A stretch of 64,000 nt of DNA from an uncultured Mediterraneibacter sp. (GTDB lineage Bacteria; Bacillota; Clostridia; Lachnospirales; Lachnospiraceae), in NCBI GenBank assembly GCA_944376695.1, contig CALWDM010000002.1, positions 1 through 64,000 on the forward strand. Direction: 5' to 3'. Position numbers and translations under genes: made by a program. The notes under the pieces are model-generated. The model was not told the DNA's origin. It saw only the letters and a program-made list of their open reading frames with translations, and did no database searches. Shown piece after piece: positions 50,148-58,604 of the stretch (the first letter of the stretch is position 1; each line of letters begins with the position of its first letter).

Positions 50148-51105
50148 ATGAGGACGCCGGTTGAAAACATCACCATGCTGCAGAAACAGATCAATGACCT
50201 GCAGCTGGAAAATCAAATATTGAAGGATCTGCTGGAGCGTTCCGGTATCCCTTACAGGCAGGAGACAGCCCGGATCAGAGAGTCGGAGCAGGAGGGGTGA
50301 TACGATCCGGATCAGGGAGCGCGGATCATCTATCCGAAGCAGACACGGATGAAATGGCGAATCTGTTTTACGCCAGGTTCTGGGGGCGGCAGGACGTCTA
50401 CGCAAAGAGAAGCGAGAAGAAAAGTACCGGCGAAGCGGGATACTACACGCAGTGCTGGAACTTCTGGCAGGAGATATGTCCGAAAGCGCACGGCAGAAAA
50501 ATGAACTGTAAGGATTGTCCCCATCAGGCGTATAAGCAGCTAACGAAAGCAGATATCCCCGCCCATCTCCAGAGGAAATCTCATAACGGTTCGGACGTGA
50601 TCGGAGTGTATCCGTTGCTGAAAAACGGGACATGCCGTTTCCTTGTATTTGATTTTGACAATCACGAAAGCGGCGCGGTTAAGAATGATTTTGCAAATAC
50701 AGGAGACGCCTGGATCGAAGAGGTAGAAGCGATGCGTACGATCTGCTGCTTAAACGGGATCGGTCCGCTGGTGGAGCGCTCGAGATCCGGCAGAGGGGCG
50801 CATATCTGGATCTTCTTTGATAAGCCGGTTTCGGCGGCGCTTGCGAGAAGATTTGGCTTTGCCCTGTTGGATAAAGGGGCGGAGCAGGTGAATCTGAAGT
50901 CGTTCCAATATTACGACAGGATGCTGCCCGCGCAGGATACTCTCCCGGAAGGAAACGCTGGCGCTGGTCGCTACCGGAAGCCTGATCGGAGAGGGCTTTG
51001 ATTTCCCGCGTCTTGATACGCTGATCATGGCAACGCCGGTTTCCTTCCAAAGTGTAGTAGAGCAGTATGCCGGACGCCTGAACCGGGATTATGCCGGTAA
51101 AGAAC
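50148..51105 (+). pseudogene. Decayed TOTE conflict-system primase/helicase gene
   Basis: Three fragments of one large protein are visible. 50148-50300 encodes a leader helix (MLQKQINDLQLENQILKDLL) ending at a TGA after which the same frame continues YDPDQGARII. 50350-50955, in another frame, encodes an archaeo-eukaryotic-type primase domain (FWGRQDVYAKRSEKKSTGEAG, CRFLVFDFDNHESGA, LVERSRSGRGAHIWIFFDKP, YYDRMLPAQDTLPEG). Then the sequence jumps directly to helicase motifs V-VI (LALVATGSLIGEGFDFPRLD, EQYAGRLNRDYAGK). So there is one stop, one frameshift and one large internal deletion. TOTE proteins are predicted anti-phage or conflict-system factors. Confidence 0.8.
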
Positions 51106-51420
51106 AGGAAGTTCCACAGATTGTCCTGGGTGGAATCTATGTCGTCGCAGGTGATGTCCTCGCGGATCGGCTTTGTGATCGTATGCAGCCTGTGACTACG
51201 GCAAATTCCAGTGTGTCGTCTGTCTTAAGTGAGGACTCAAACAGGGAGCAGATCAGAGCCACCATCCTGTCATAGAATCCGCTGAAATATACATTTTCCA
51301 GAGGAACATCATACTCGTCGATAAGGATGACTGTCCTGCGGCCGTAGAAGGAGTGCAGGCATTCGGAGAGAAACTTTTTTCAAAATTTTCCACTCCGATC
51401 GGAAGCGGTGTCCATTCCAT
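51095..51420 (-). pseudogene. Decayed AAA-ATPase/PD-(D/E)XK (DUF1703-type) gene
   Basis: Reverse strand. It starts at 51420 with MEWTPLPIGVENFEK, then jumps to CLHSFYGRRTVILIDEYDVP and LENVYFSGFYDRMVALICSL, then LEFAVVTGC, then to PIREDITCDDIDSTQDNLWN and FLFFTG. These are successive parts of the AAA-ATPase-like/DUF1703 family, which is normally over 500 residues. At least two internal stretches are missing and frames change. Its end abuts or slightly overlaps the TOTE remnant. Confidence 0.7.
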
Positions 51421-51683
51421 AATAAAACGTCTCCCTTTTTGTCAGTCTTTATAGTAACGTTTTTCGTAGCTTTATCTTACTATGTTTGAAAGAGAGGCGC
51501 AAGGTTCATTTCAGGCTGGCTGATATGAGTATTTCACATAGGAAGAAAGATTCGTTTTGAAAATTGGAGATGAAAATACTAAATATTAGTAGTAATTTAT
51601 AAAATTATTACTTGATTTTAGTAGTATCTGTAATAATCTATAGAAAAGGATGTTATCTGAAAATGAGAACAGGAGATGGAACG

Positions 51684-52223
51684 ATGGAATTTGCTTTGCA
51701 GAAAATATTATATGCATCAGAAGTTAAGATGATACGCAAAAAACTGAAAATGAAGCAGAAAGAGCTTGCTGCACTGATGAATGTATCAGTCAAGACAGTG
51801 GAACACTGGGAGAGCAGCGGGGGCAGCGTATCAGGCGCAGCGGCGGCGATGCTCTGCATACTGCAAGAACGCCCGTGGCTTCCGGAAGAGCTGGGGATCC
51901 CGGAAAGAGAGTTCCCGCTCCGGCTCAGATATATGAATGGAAACAGGCTGTGTACGGTAATAGATGTGAATGATACAGAGCAGCGGGTGAAAATAAAAAA
52001 TTATGTGACTGACCCGCTGTACCGTGCGTTTGGGAAAAATGAGCATCCCACATACAGTGATTATGAAGCGTTTCTGGAGTCGAGGTGCTTTCCGCGGACA
52101 AGAGACAAGATGAAGATCATATTGGAAGAGCTGAATCTTCCATTTTATGATCCGTTTCTGATCATTCAGAAAACGAAAGGCGAGATGGCGGAAGATGATT
52201 TCTGGATTGGGATTGAGAGGTGA
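51684..52223 (+). CDS. HTH protein partnered with a HipA-like kinase gene
   Basis: About 179 residues. The ATG at 51684 has AGGAG 8 bases upstream; the frame is open upstream but unsupported. An XRE-type HTH spans about residues 10-70 (KLKMKQKELAALMNVSVKTV), and the C-terminal region contains AFLESRCFPRTRDKMKIILE, a HipN-like segment found in Firmicutes two-gene HipA-like modules. Intact, but its partner downstream is broken. Likely DNA-binding antitoxin or regulator. Confidence 0.8.
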   Translation: MEFALQKILYASEVKMIRKKLKMKQKELAALMNVSVKTVEHWESSGGSVSGAAAAMLCILQERPWLPEELGIPEREFPLRLRYMNGNRLCTVIDVNDTEQRVKIKNYVTDPLYRAFGKNEHPTYSDYEAFLESRCFPRTRDKMKIILEELNLPFYDPFLIIQKTKGEMAEDDFWIGIER

Positions 52224-52228
52224 GGAGC

Positions 52229-52854
52229 ATGATCAGACTTGATGAAAAGGAGCTTAGAACTGCCGCGCACCAGTCGTCAAAAGGAAATCAGCTGAAATGG
52301 GGGGCTGGCAGCTGATCACGCTTGAGAGACTGTTTCAGAATCTGTATGAACAAAGTTTGTATATGAGTATTTTCAAGATACAGGGAATAGAAGAGAGAGC
52401 CCGTTTTCTGACAGAACAGGTGGAACAGATGACCGGTCTTAACGACTTTGGGGGGTATCTCAGTCGCCTGTTGACGATTGACGCCCTCTTCCTTAATGGA
52501 GACAGGCACATGCACAATATTGCTATACTTCATGACGGATCAGGTAAGTATCACTATTGTCCGGTATTTGACAATGGCAGTGCGCTGTTGTCGGATATAC
52601 AGATGGACTATCCGCTGGGAGAGGATATTATTGACCTTATTCCTCAGGTCAGGGCGAAAACACTGAGCGGCGATTTTGCAGAACAGCTGGAGGCAGTAGA
52701 AAATCTCTACGGACAGCCGCTGCAGTTCTCTTATAATATACATGATATTGAAGATTTGCTGGAGAAAGAACCATATTATCCGGAAGAAATCAAAGTACGG
52801 GTGCGCGATATCCTGCTGCGGCAGCGGCGTACATATCAGTACCTGTTCCGATGA
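52229..52854 (+). pseudogene. HipA-like kinase gene with internal deletion and frameshift
   Basis: 52229 starts MIRLDEKELRTAAHQSSKGN and reaches a stop after about 28 codons. In the next frame, from about 52295 to 52854, the HipA-like catalytic C-terminus is intact: LTIDALFLNGDRHMHNIAIL with the catalytic Asp/Asn region and YHYCPVFDNGSALLSD with the metal motif. About 100-150 residues of the N-lobe, with the ATP loop, are missing. It follows the HTH gene by 5 bp. The remaining 185-residue frame could still be translated but should not be a working kinase. Confidence 0.75.
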
Positions 52855-52869
52855 AAATAATGAACAATG

Positions 52870-52910
52870 AAAAAGGGATGCCGAACTAATTCAGTACGGC
52901 ATCCCTTTTT
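52870..52910 (+). terminator. Bidirectional-looking terminator
   Basis: AAAAAGGGATGCCG pairs perfectly with CGGCATCCCTTTTT with a 13-base loop. It closes the HipA-like unit. Confidence 0.92.
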
Positions 52911-53045
52911 CATTGCAGTCGAGATACCTCGCGAAATTTACAAAGGCTTTTCTGGAACAAACAATCAGCACAACCGGAAAAGGGTATTGCTATCACGCTA
53001 ACGTTATGGCGTATGCTCTGATGTACGGGGAAAGGAAAAGCCTTA

Positions 53046-53504
53046 ATGAAAAAAACAAATGAAATGAGCAAACTTGCCGGAGTCAGTAAACGGACGTTAC
53101 AGTACTATGATGACGAGGGGCTGCTCATGACGGAGAGAACGAAAGACAATCACCGCCTGTATGACCGGCAGGCAATGGAGAGGATCTGGGAGATCCTGGT
53201 GTATAAGGAGATGGGATTTGAACTTAAGGAAATACGAGAGATATTAGGTGCGTCGAAGTTTGAGAAAAATTACTATTTTAGAAAGCTTATAAGGGAGCTT
53301 AGAGAAGAAATAAATGATTTAAGAGGACAGTTACAATTCGTCTCTTTGATTGTGGAACAGGGAATCCCTGAGATGCCGGATGAAAGCTCTGGTATTACAT
53401 ATACGCGGAGGATTGCTGAATTAAGAAAAGAGAGAGGAGTGAAGAAAGCAGAAGAATTAGTTCTGGAATTCCAGGAGGATATATCGAATCTTAAGGAGCA
53501 ATAA
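53046..53504 (+). CDS. MerR-family transcriptional regulator
   Basis: 152 residues. The MerR winged helix is at 1-72 (MSKLAGVSKRTLQYYDDEGL, then IWEILVYKEMGFELKEIREI), followed by a coiled dimerisation helix. There is no Cys pattern for metal sensing. It precedes the EcsC-like and DUF4230 genes by about 160 bp and may regulate them. The upstream region has CGCTAACGTTATGGCG, a possible dyad. Confidence 0.9.
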   Translation: MKKTNEMSKLAGVSKRTLQYYDDEGLLMTERTKDNHRLYDRQAMERIWEILVYKEMGFELKEIREILGASKFEKNYYFRKLIRELREEINDLRGQLQFVSLIVEQGIPEMPDESSGITYTRRIAELRKERGVKKAEELVLEFQEDISNLKEQ

Positions 53505-53662
53505 TTAGTAATTGTCAGGGCACTGGTATAAACCCGGCGCCTCCATTTGTTAGAAATAGTGTGCAGAAAATGATACAAATTCCAAGAAAAAGATTTGAAA
53601 AATATGATATATCATTTAATATGTGTATGGGGAATAAAAAGGAGAGAAAAGGAAAGGACAAT

Positions 53663-54625
53663 ATGGATTTAAAGAATGTACAGGGGATGATAAAGAAAAC
53701 TGCGGACAGTGTGGGAAAAACAGTTGCAGATGCGTCACGGAAATCAAAGGACAATTTGAGCAAAACGGCAGTTTCTATAAAGGAAAAGTCCTCTGAGGCG
53801 GTAAGTAAAGTGATGGACGTCAATGGAGACGGGCAGGTTGATATTGAAGATGTGATCATAATGAGTTTGAAGATCCCGGGGATCTGTATCAACCGTGATG
53901 AGTTTTTACGCAGTGAGCTGATGAAAGATTTCCCAAAAGAAACCATAGATGATGCTATTGAATATAATCCGGCTCATGCGGGCATCACGACAGAACAGAT
54001 TGAAAAATATGCGAATGAAGTTATAAAGTTTGAAAGAAACTGTGTGACAGGCATTTCAGCTGCATTATCCGCTCCGGGCGGGTTTGCTATGGCGGCGACA
54101 ATTCCGGCGGATATCGCGCAATATTACGGATACATGCTCCGCGTTACACAGAAATTGCTTTATCTGTATGGATTCCCACAGATTGACGTTACGGAAAAAG
54201 GAAGAAAATTTGATACAGAAACGCTGAATATCTTTACGCTCTGCCTCGGTGTGATGTATGGAGTGGCAGGAGCTAATAACGCGTTGAAGGCGGTAGCAAA
54301 AGCGCTTGGCACAGGCGTCCAGAAACAGTTGATGAAAAAAGCGTTGACGAAAGGGACTGTTTATCCGATTGTTAAAAGCGTTGCAAAATGGTTTGGCGTA
54401 AAGATGACGAAAGAGGTTTTTACAGGATTTTTCAAGCATGCAATTCCTGTCGTGGGAGGCGTTATAGGAGGCGGACTTACATACATGTCATTTAAACCGT
54501 GCTGTGATAAATTGAAACAGTCATTGCAGGATACTGTTTTGAGCAACCCGGATAAGCAGGACTCGGATTCTGTGATTGATGTGACAGAAGAAACCGAAAA
54601 TTTGAACGAAAGTGAAGAGGGATAA
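53663..54625 (+). CDS. EcsC-like protein with EF-hand/dockerin-like motif
   Basis: 320 residues. The ATG at 53663 is preceded by AAAGGA; ATG 53627 is an alternative. An Ala/Lys/Ser-rich helical N-terminus (about 1-50) leads to VMDVNGDGQVDIEDVIIM, a single dockerin/EF-hand-type calcium loop. The rest resembles the EcsC family (about 120-290), with hydrophobic helices SAPGGFAMAATIPADIAQYY, LCLGVMYGVAGANNALKAV and AIPVVGGVIGGGLTYMSF, typical of membrane-associated EcsC proteins. The C-terminus is acidic. Function unknown. Confidence 0.82.
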   Translation: MDLKNVQGMIKKTADSVGKTVADASRKSKDNLSKTAVSIKEKSSEAVSKVMDVNGDGQVDIEDVIIMSLKIPGICINRDEFLRSELMKDFPKETIDDAIEYNPAHAGITTEQIEKYANEVIKFERNCVTGISAALSAPGGFAMAATIPADIAQYYGYMLRVTQKLLYLYGFPQIDVTEKGRKFDTETLNIFTLCLGVMYGVAGANNALKAVAKALGTGVQKQLMKKALTKGTVYPIVKSVAKWFGVKMTKEVFTGFFKHAIPVVGGVIGGGLTYMSFKPCCDKLKQSLQDTVLSNPDKQDSDSVIDVTEETENLNESEEG

Positions 54626-54630
54626 AAAAG

Positions 54631-55245
54631 ATGGAAAAGAAAAAACAAAAGGGATCAAAACTTTTGAAATACTGGCTTTCCAAAACGGCGGTAAAGATTA
54701 TTCTTGTGATCATAGTGCTGCTGGTGATTGTTCTGGGCGTCGGGAAATACTTTATGACAGAAAGCAAGACCACGAAGATCGGCTTTGAGGATATCGGGGA
54801 ACTGGCGACACAGTCCGCATACTGTACGGAAGTAAACGTGACAGAGGCTGCAAGAGAGCTGTTTGGTGTGGAAATACCATTTACAGAAAGCAAGTATATC
54901 TACAGCTATGATATTATTATCAAGGCTGGATTTAATTTTGAGGAAATCGAGTGGAAATTAAGCGATCACAGGATAGAAGTGAAGATCCCGGAGACAAAAA
55001 TATTGAGCAGCGAGATCAATCTGGATTCGTTTAAATTGTACCACGAGGATGAGAGCATTTTCAGACAGATCACTATGGATGAGAACAATGAGGCGCTGAA
55101 ATCCATGCAGGAAAACGCAGAGAAGGACGCAGTGGCGAACGGGCTTCTCGATAACGCCCGCGCAAATGCGGAGACGATCCTTACCGGATTCTTTGCCGGC
55201 GCGTATGACATGGATGAATACGAGATCGTATTTACAGATAAATAA
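54631..55245 (+). CDS. DUF4230 membrane-anchored protein
   Basis: 204 residues. One membrane helix at about 13-37 with a basic N-terminus (KKKQKGSKLLK) anchors it with the main part outside. DUF4230 begins about residue 50 (KIGFEDIGELATQSAYCTEV) and includes SYDIIIKAGFNFEEIEWKLS. It is 5 bp after the EcsC-like gene, so it is in the same operon. Family function is unknown. Confidence 0.85.
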   Translation: MEKKKQKGSKLLKYWLSKTAVKIILVIIVLLVIVLGVGKYFMTESKTTKIGFEDIGELATQSAYCTEVNVTEAARELFGVEIPFTESKYIYSYDIIIKAGFNFEEIEWKLSDHRIEVKIPETKILSSEINLDSFKLYHEDESIFRQITMDENNEALKSMQENAEKDAVANGLLDNARANAETILTGFFAGAYDMDEYEIVFTDK

Positions 55246-55265
55246 TAAATGAGTACAGAGGAGTA

Positions 55266-55349
55266 ATGAAGAAAAAATTACTTATCGCTTTAGGGATTAT
55301 CGTGGCTGTGATCGTGTTGTTCTATTTCGGATTGTTTTTGACAGCCTGA
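55266..55349 (+). CDS. 27-residue single-pass membrane peptide
   Basis: Starts ATG 55266 with GAGGAG just upstream and reads MKKKLLIALGIIVAVIVL followed by a short aromatic stretch and a stop after FLTA. A basic start and one hydrophobic helix are the whole protein. It follows the DUF4230 gene by 20 bp. It may be a small membrane protein or a fragment of a longer membrane protein; expression is not proven. Confidence 0.5.
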   Translation: MKKKLLIALGIIVAVIVLFYFGLFLTA

Positions 55350-55531
55350 TTTACAGATCATTATATACAGAAGTTCAAGGCTTGCCCGCAAGTCCCGGCG
55401 AGAGATTTGGGACAGGCTTTGCTGACATAAGAGGCGGATGATCCCGTCTCTTTCTTTATACTTTCTACAAACTTGGCTAATATATCATCTAAAACTTGAT
55501 ATATCACATAAAATAAGCTAATATATTGTCT

Positions 55532-55831
55532 ATGAATAATTTTAATTTTTTATCCAAAACACCAAAAGAGATCGATCAGCTGATCGCTGCCCGCATCCGC
55601 AATATCCGCCGGAGAAGAAAGATTTCACAGAAAAGACTGAGCGAGAAGTCGGGAGTAAGCCTGGGGTCTGTGAAGCGGTTTGAGAGCAGCGGTGAGATTT
55701 CCCTGATCTCGCTGACTAAGATTGCGATTGCGCTGGATCTTGAAAATGAACTGGAAGGGCTGTTTGAGCATGCCCCGTTCCTTTCGATTGAGGAGATCAT
55801 AAATGGAGAAGACGAAAAGACTGAAGGTTAA
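55532..55831 (+). CDS. hipB: HipB-type XRE antitoxin
   Basis: About 99 residues. The ATG at 55532 is preferred over the TTG at 55526. The XRE domain (RIRNIRRRRKISQKRLSEKS, GVSLGSVKRFESSGEIS) occupies about residues 18-75. It overlaps the hipA start by 29 bp, as expected for a co-translated toxin-antitoxin pair. It should bind HipA and repress the operon; TATATCA/TGATATA-like inverted sequences at about 55485-55505 upstream are candidate operators. Confidence 0.88.
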   Translation: MNNFNFLSKTPKEIDQLIAARIRNIRRRRKISQKRLSEKSGVSLGSVKRFESSGEISLISLTKIAIALDLENELEGLFEHAPFLSIEEIINGEDEKTEG

Positions 55832-56936
55832 ATATCACGGGCGCGACGTCGGGACGATGGCTCTCTGGCAGGGGCGGCTGGCTGCGTTCGAGTACAGCCG
55901 GGAATGGCTGGCGGATGGTTTCCCTATCAGTCCGTTTTCACTGCCGCTGGAGCAGAAAGTGTTTATGCCGAAAATAGATCCTTTTGACGGACTGTTCGGC
56001 GTATTTGCCGACAGCCTTCCTGACGGATGGGGCAGACTGCTCGTAGACCGCCTGATGCTGAAAAATCATATGGATCCCCGGATCATGGGAAATATGGACC
56101 GTCTGGCAATCGTTGGAAATTCAGGTATGGGGGCGCTCTGCTATGAACCGGACCGCCATTTTGAAACGGAAGAGGATGAACTGGATCTGGATGAGATCGC
56201 ACGACAGTGCAGAGATATTCTGATGACAGATACCGCTGAAAATCTGGATGAGCTGTTCCGGCTGGGCGGCTCTTCCGGCGGGGCAAGACCTAAGATCCTG
56301 ACGGAGATCGGCGGGGAAGACTGGATCATTAAATTCCCGTCGTCCGCTGACCGTGATGATATAGGAAAGCAGGAGTATGATTACTCAGTCTGTGCGAAAG
56401 CATGTGGGATTGAGATGACAGAAACCAGGCTGTTCCCATCGAAAATCTGTCAGGGATATTTTGGGATCAGACGCTTTGATCGGCACAGGGAAAAAGACGG
56501 TTCGATAAGAAGAATCCACATGCTTTCTGCCTCAGCCATTCTTGAGACGTCCCACCGTATCCCGAATCTGGATTATGATATCCTGATGAAGCTGACAATG
56601 GAACTTTCAAAAGATTTTTCCGAAGTGGAAAAAATATTCAGGCTGATGTGCTTCAATGTATTTGCACATAACCGTGACGACCATTCGAAAAATTTTTCTT
56701 ATCTTTACAGGGAAGATGAGGACAGATGGATCCTCTCTCCGGCGTATGACCTGACGTACAGTTATTCGATCGGAGGGGAGCACGCCACGACAGTGCATGG
56801 AAATGGAAAGGATCCGGGAATGGAGGATATCCTTGCGGCTGCGGAAACGGCGGGAATCGATCAAAAAAAGGCGAAAAATATCGCGGAGCAGGTCAGAGAA
56901 TGTGTGTACGCGCATCTTAGGCAATATTTGAAGTAA
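55803..56936 (+). CDS. hipA: HipA-family Ser/Thr kinase toxin
   Basis: 377 residues, intact. The N-subdomain 1 begins with VKYHGRDVGTMALWQGRLAA; the Gly-rich/activation segment is LGGSSGGARPKILTEI; the catalytic loop is FAHNRDDHSKNFSYL (about residues 287-300) and the metal motif is LSPAYDLTYS. HipA phosphorylates targets such as glutamyl-tRNA synthetase and causes dormancy unless bound by HipB. Here it forms a complete system with the gene upstream, unlike the broken HipA-like gene at 52229. Confidence 0.93.
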   Translation: MEKTKRLKVKYHGRDVGTMALWQGRLAAFEYSREWLADGFPISPFSLPLEQKVFMPKIDPFDGLFGVFADSLPDGWGRLLVDRLMLKNHMDPRIMGNMDRLAIVGNSGMGALCYEPDRHFETEEDELDLDEIARQCRDILMTDTAENLDELFRLGGSSGGARPKILTEIGGEDWIIKFPSSADRDDIGKQEYDYSVCAKACGIEMTETRLFPSKICQGYFGIRRFDRHREKDGSIRRIHMLSASAILETSHRIPNLDYDILMKLTMELSKDFSEVEKIFRLMCFNVFAHNRDDHSKNFSYLYREDEDRWILSPAYDLTYSYSIGGEHATTVHGNGKDPGMEDILAAAETAGIDQKKAKNIAEQVRECVYAHLRQYLK

Positions 56937-56976
56937 TATACGGATTCTGTGCAAAAATGCATAAGCAACTCCCGGA

Positions 56977-57681
56977 TCACACATTGCCCTCCATCTCAGC
57001 AGCGGCTTTATTGATGCATGTGATAGCATTCAGGCTTCGCGGATACCCGATGTAGGGCAGGCACTGGGAAACGACCCGGATGAGGAAATCTTTGTCATTG
57101 CCGAGGTTCATATTCCCTTTGGAATGGGCGATGAGCTGCGGTTCGCATCCGCCCTGGGCGGCGAGGAAGCAGAAGGTGAGCATCTCCCGCTGCTTTAAGT
57201 CAAGTCCGGTGCGCGTGTAGTAATCGCCGAAGCAGTTCGCTGCCAGCCAGCGGTTGATGTGGCCTGATTTCCAGGCCTCCTTCATGTGGCTTCCGAAGAT
57301 GTCGGCCTGTGCCTGCGCGCCCTTTTCCAGGCGGTCTTCCATCGTAGTCGTGGCCTGGCTTTCCAGCGGAAGACTGACGCCTCGGGAGGTGAGGATGTCA
57401 TTTACTGCGTCGAGAAAAGGAAGGACGCGCCCGATTCCCAGATAGTCTACTGCCTGGTAGACGATTTCTTTCAGCATTACCGGAGTCAGACCCGTGTCCA
57501 GAGCGCGGGGGACTTCCAGGCGGAACGCATCGATTCCCTGGCAGCCGATCAGCGTGGCCGCAACAGCCATGTGGCGGGTGATCCCGTCAAGCTGCTGCCC
57601 CTCTTCATTGACAACTTCATCAAAAGCAAAATGTTCAAACCGTTCTGCAAATTCCGGATCTGTAAGTTTATAATTTCCCAT
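56977..57681 (-). CDS. Carboxymuconolactone decarboxylase (AhpD-like) family protein
   Basis: About 234 residues in two CMD-like halves: ITRHMAVAATLIGCQGIDAF with one conserved Cys, and LDLKQREMLTFCFLAAQGGC with two Cys. The ATG at 57681 is chosen because AGGAGGG lies 8 bases upstream. Members act as thiol peroxidase-like or decarboxylase-type enzymes; many occur beside cupin genes in Lachnospiraceae, as here. Exact reaction unknown. Confidence 0.88.
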   Translation of the reverse strand: MGNYKLTDPEFAERFEHFAFDEVVNEEGQQLDGITRHMAVAATLIGCQGIDAFRLEVPRALDTGLTPVMLKEIVYQAVDYLGIGRVLPFLDAVNDILTSRGVSLPLESQATTTMEDRLEKGAQAQADIFGSHMKEAWKSGHINRWLAANCFGDYYTRTGLDLKQREMLTFCFLAAQGGCEPQLIAHSKGNMNLGNDKDFLIRVVSQCLPYIGYPRSLNAITCINKAAAEMEGNV

Positions 57682-57755
57682 TGTAAATCCCTCCTGTGTG
57701 CGGGTTTTGAAAACATACAGCAAGTTCAGTCCGCGCTGTTCGTAAAACCGCACTT

Positions 57756-58193
57756 TCACTGTAATTTAGAATAGGTCTCGTCATCGACCTCTTCCAGCCA
57801 TTCATTGCCGGTCTCTGTTCCCGGCACTTCGAAAGCGATGTGGGAGAACCAGCTGTCAGCTTTGGCTCCGTGCCAGTGCTTTACTTCCGGCGGGATCACG
57901 ATGACAGTTCCCGGCTCCAGGCTCACAGGCTCTTTTCCCTCTTCCTGATACCAGCCGCTTCCGGCTGTGCAGATCAGGATCTGTCCGCCGCCGTTTTTGG
58001 CATGATGGATGTGCCAGTTGTTGCGGCAGCCCGGCTCGAAAGTGACGTTTGCGAGGAAAATAGGGGTCTCCCCCGGTTTTGTCAGAGGGTTCAGATAAGA
58101 ATTGCCGGTAAAATACTGTGCGAAATCGGAATTCTCCTGGCCCTGGCCAAATATGTTTGCCTCGTCAAATATTTTTTTGTCCTGGATTTTCAT
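57756..58193 (-). CDS. Cupin-domain protein
   Basis: 145 residues. A single cupin_2 barrel: NVTFEPGCRNNWHIHHAKNG supplies the first His pair and VIVIPPEVKHWHGAKADSW the second. A metal ion is likely bound. It is probably co-transcribed with the carboxymuconolactone decarboxylase-like gene 74 bp downstream; such pairs are common. Reads away from the alcohol dehydrogenase operon. Confidence 0.9.
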   Translation of the reverse strand: MKIQDKKIFDEANIFGQGQENSDFAQYFTGNSYLNPLTKPGETPIFLANVTFEPGCRNNWHIHHAKNGGGQILICTAGSGWYQEEGKEPVSLEPGTVIVIPPEVKHWHGAKADSWFSHIAFEVPGTETGNEWLEEVDDETYSKLQ

Positions 58194-58382
58194 GATAAAT
58201 GCCTCCTTTACCGATATATTATAGCTCCTGTAGAGAAATACGTCTAATGCTTAAATCAAATTCTGGATCATGCCTGACCTGTATTATTTATAACAGGAGA
58301 GAGCCGAAAATACTGCATTCAGACATATAAGGAGAATACATTGATCTGATATCAGGGCGGGGCAAATTTTGAGATTATATAT

Positions 58383-58431
58383 TGACACAGTGTCAGAACA
58401 GTGCTACAGTAAGGTTACTGACACTGTGTCA
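58383..58431. promoter_or_regulatory. Two perfect palindromic operators, likely TetR sites
   Basis: TGACACAGTGTCA (58383-58395) and TGACACTGTGTCA (58419-58431) are both perfect 6-bp-arm palindromes, 36 bp centre to centre. The first overlaps a -35 box TTGACA (58382-58387), with TACAGT at 58405-58410 after 17 bp. The second lies at the expected transcription start. They precede the adh-flavodoxin-tetR operon, so the TetR protein encoded at 60269 is the likely ligand. Confidence 0.8.
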
Positions 58432-58604
58432 GAGTCAAATGCCACGATGCAGTCATCGGGATATTTGACCCTCGCGGCAGCCTCCGAACGGGCATACAGA
58501 CATGCCCGTCTGGCTCGCTGCTCCGCGGGAATGTAGGCCCCTGATGTGACAGGCATGAGGCGGCGGACAGAGAGAATATGATTTTGCAGAAGGAGGAGTT
58601 TGAG
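58432..58604. other. Leader between the operators and the dehydrogenase gene
   Basis: About 170 bp of GC-rich sequence with no gene. The upstream gap, 58194-58382, is AT-rich and contains the cupin gene's promoter side. Confidence 0.5.
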
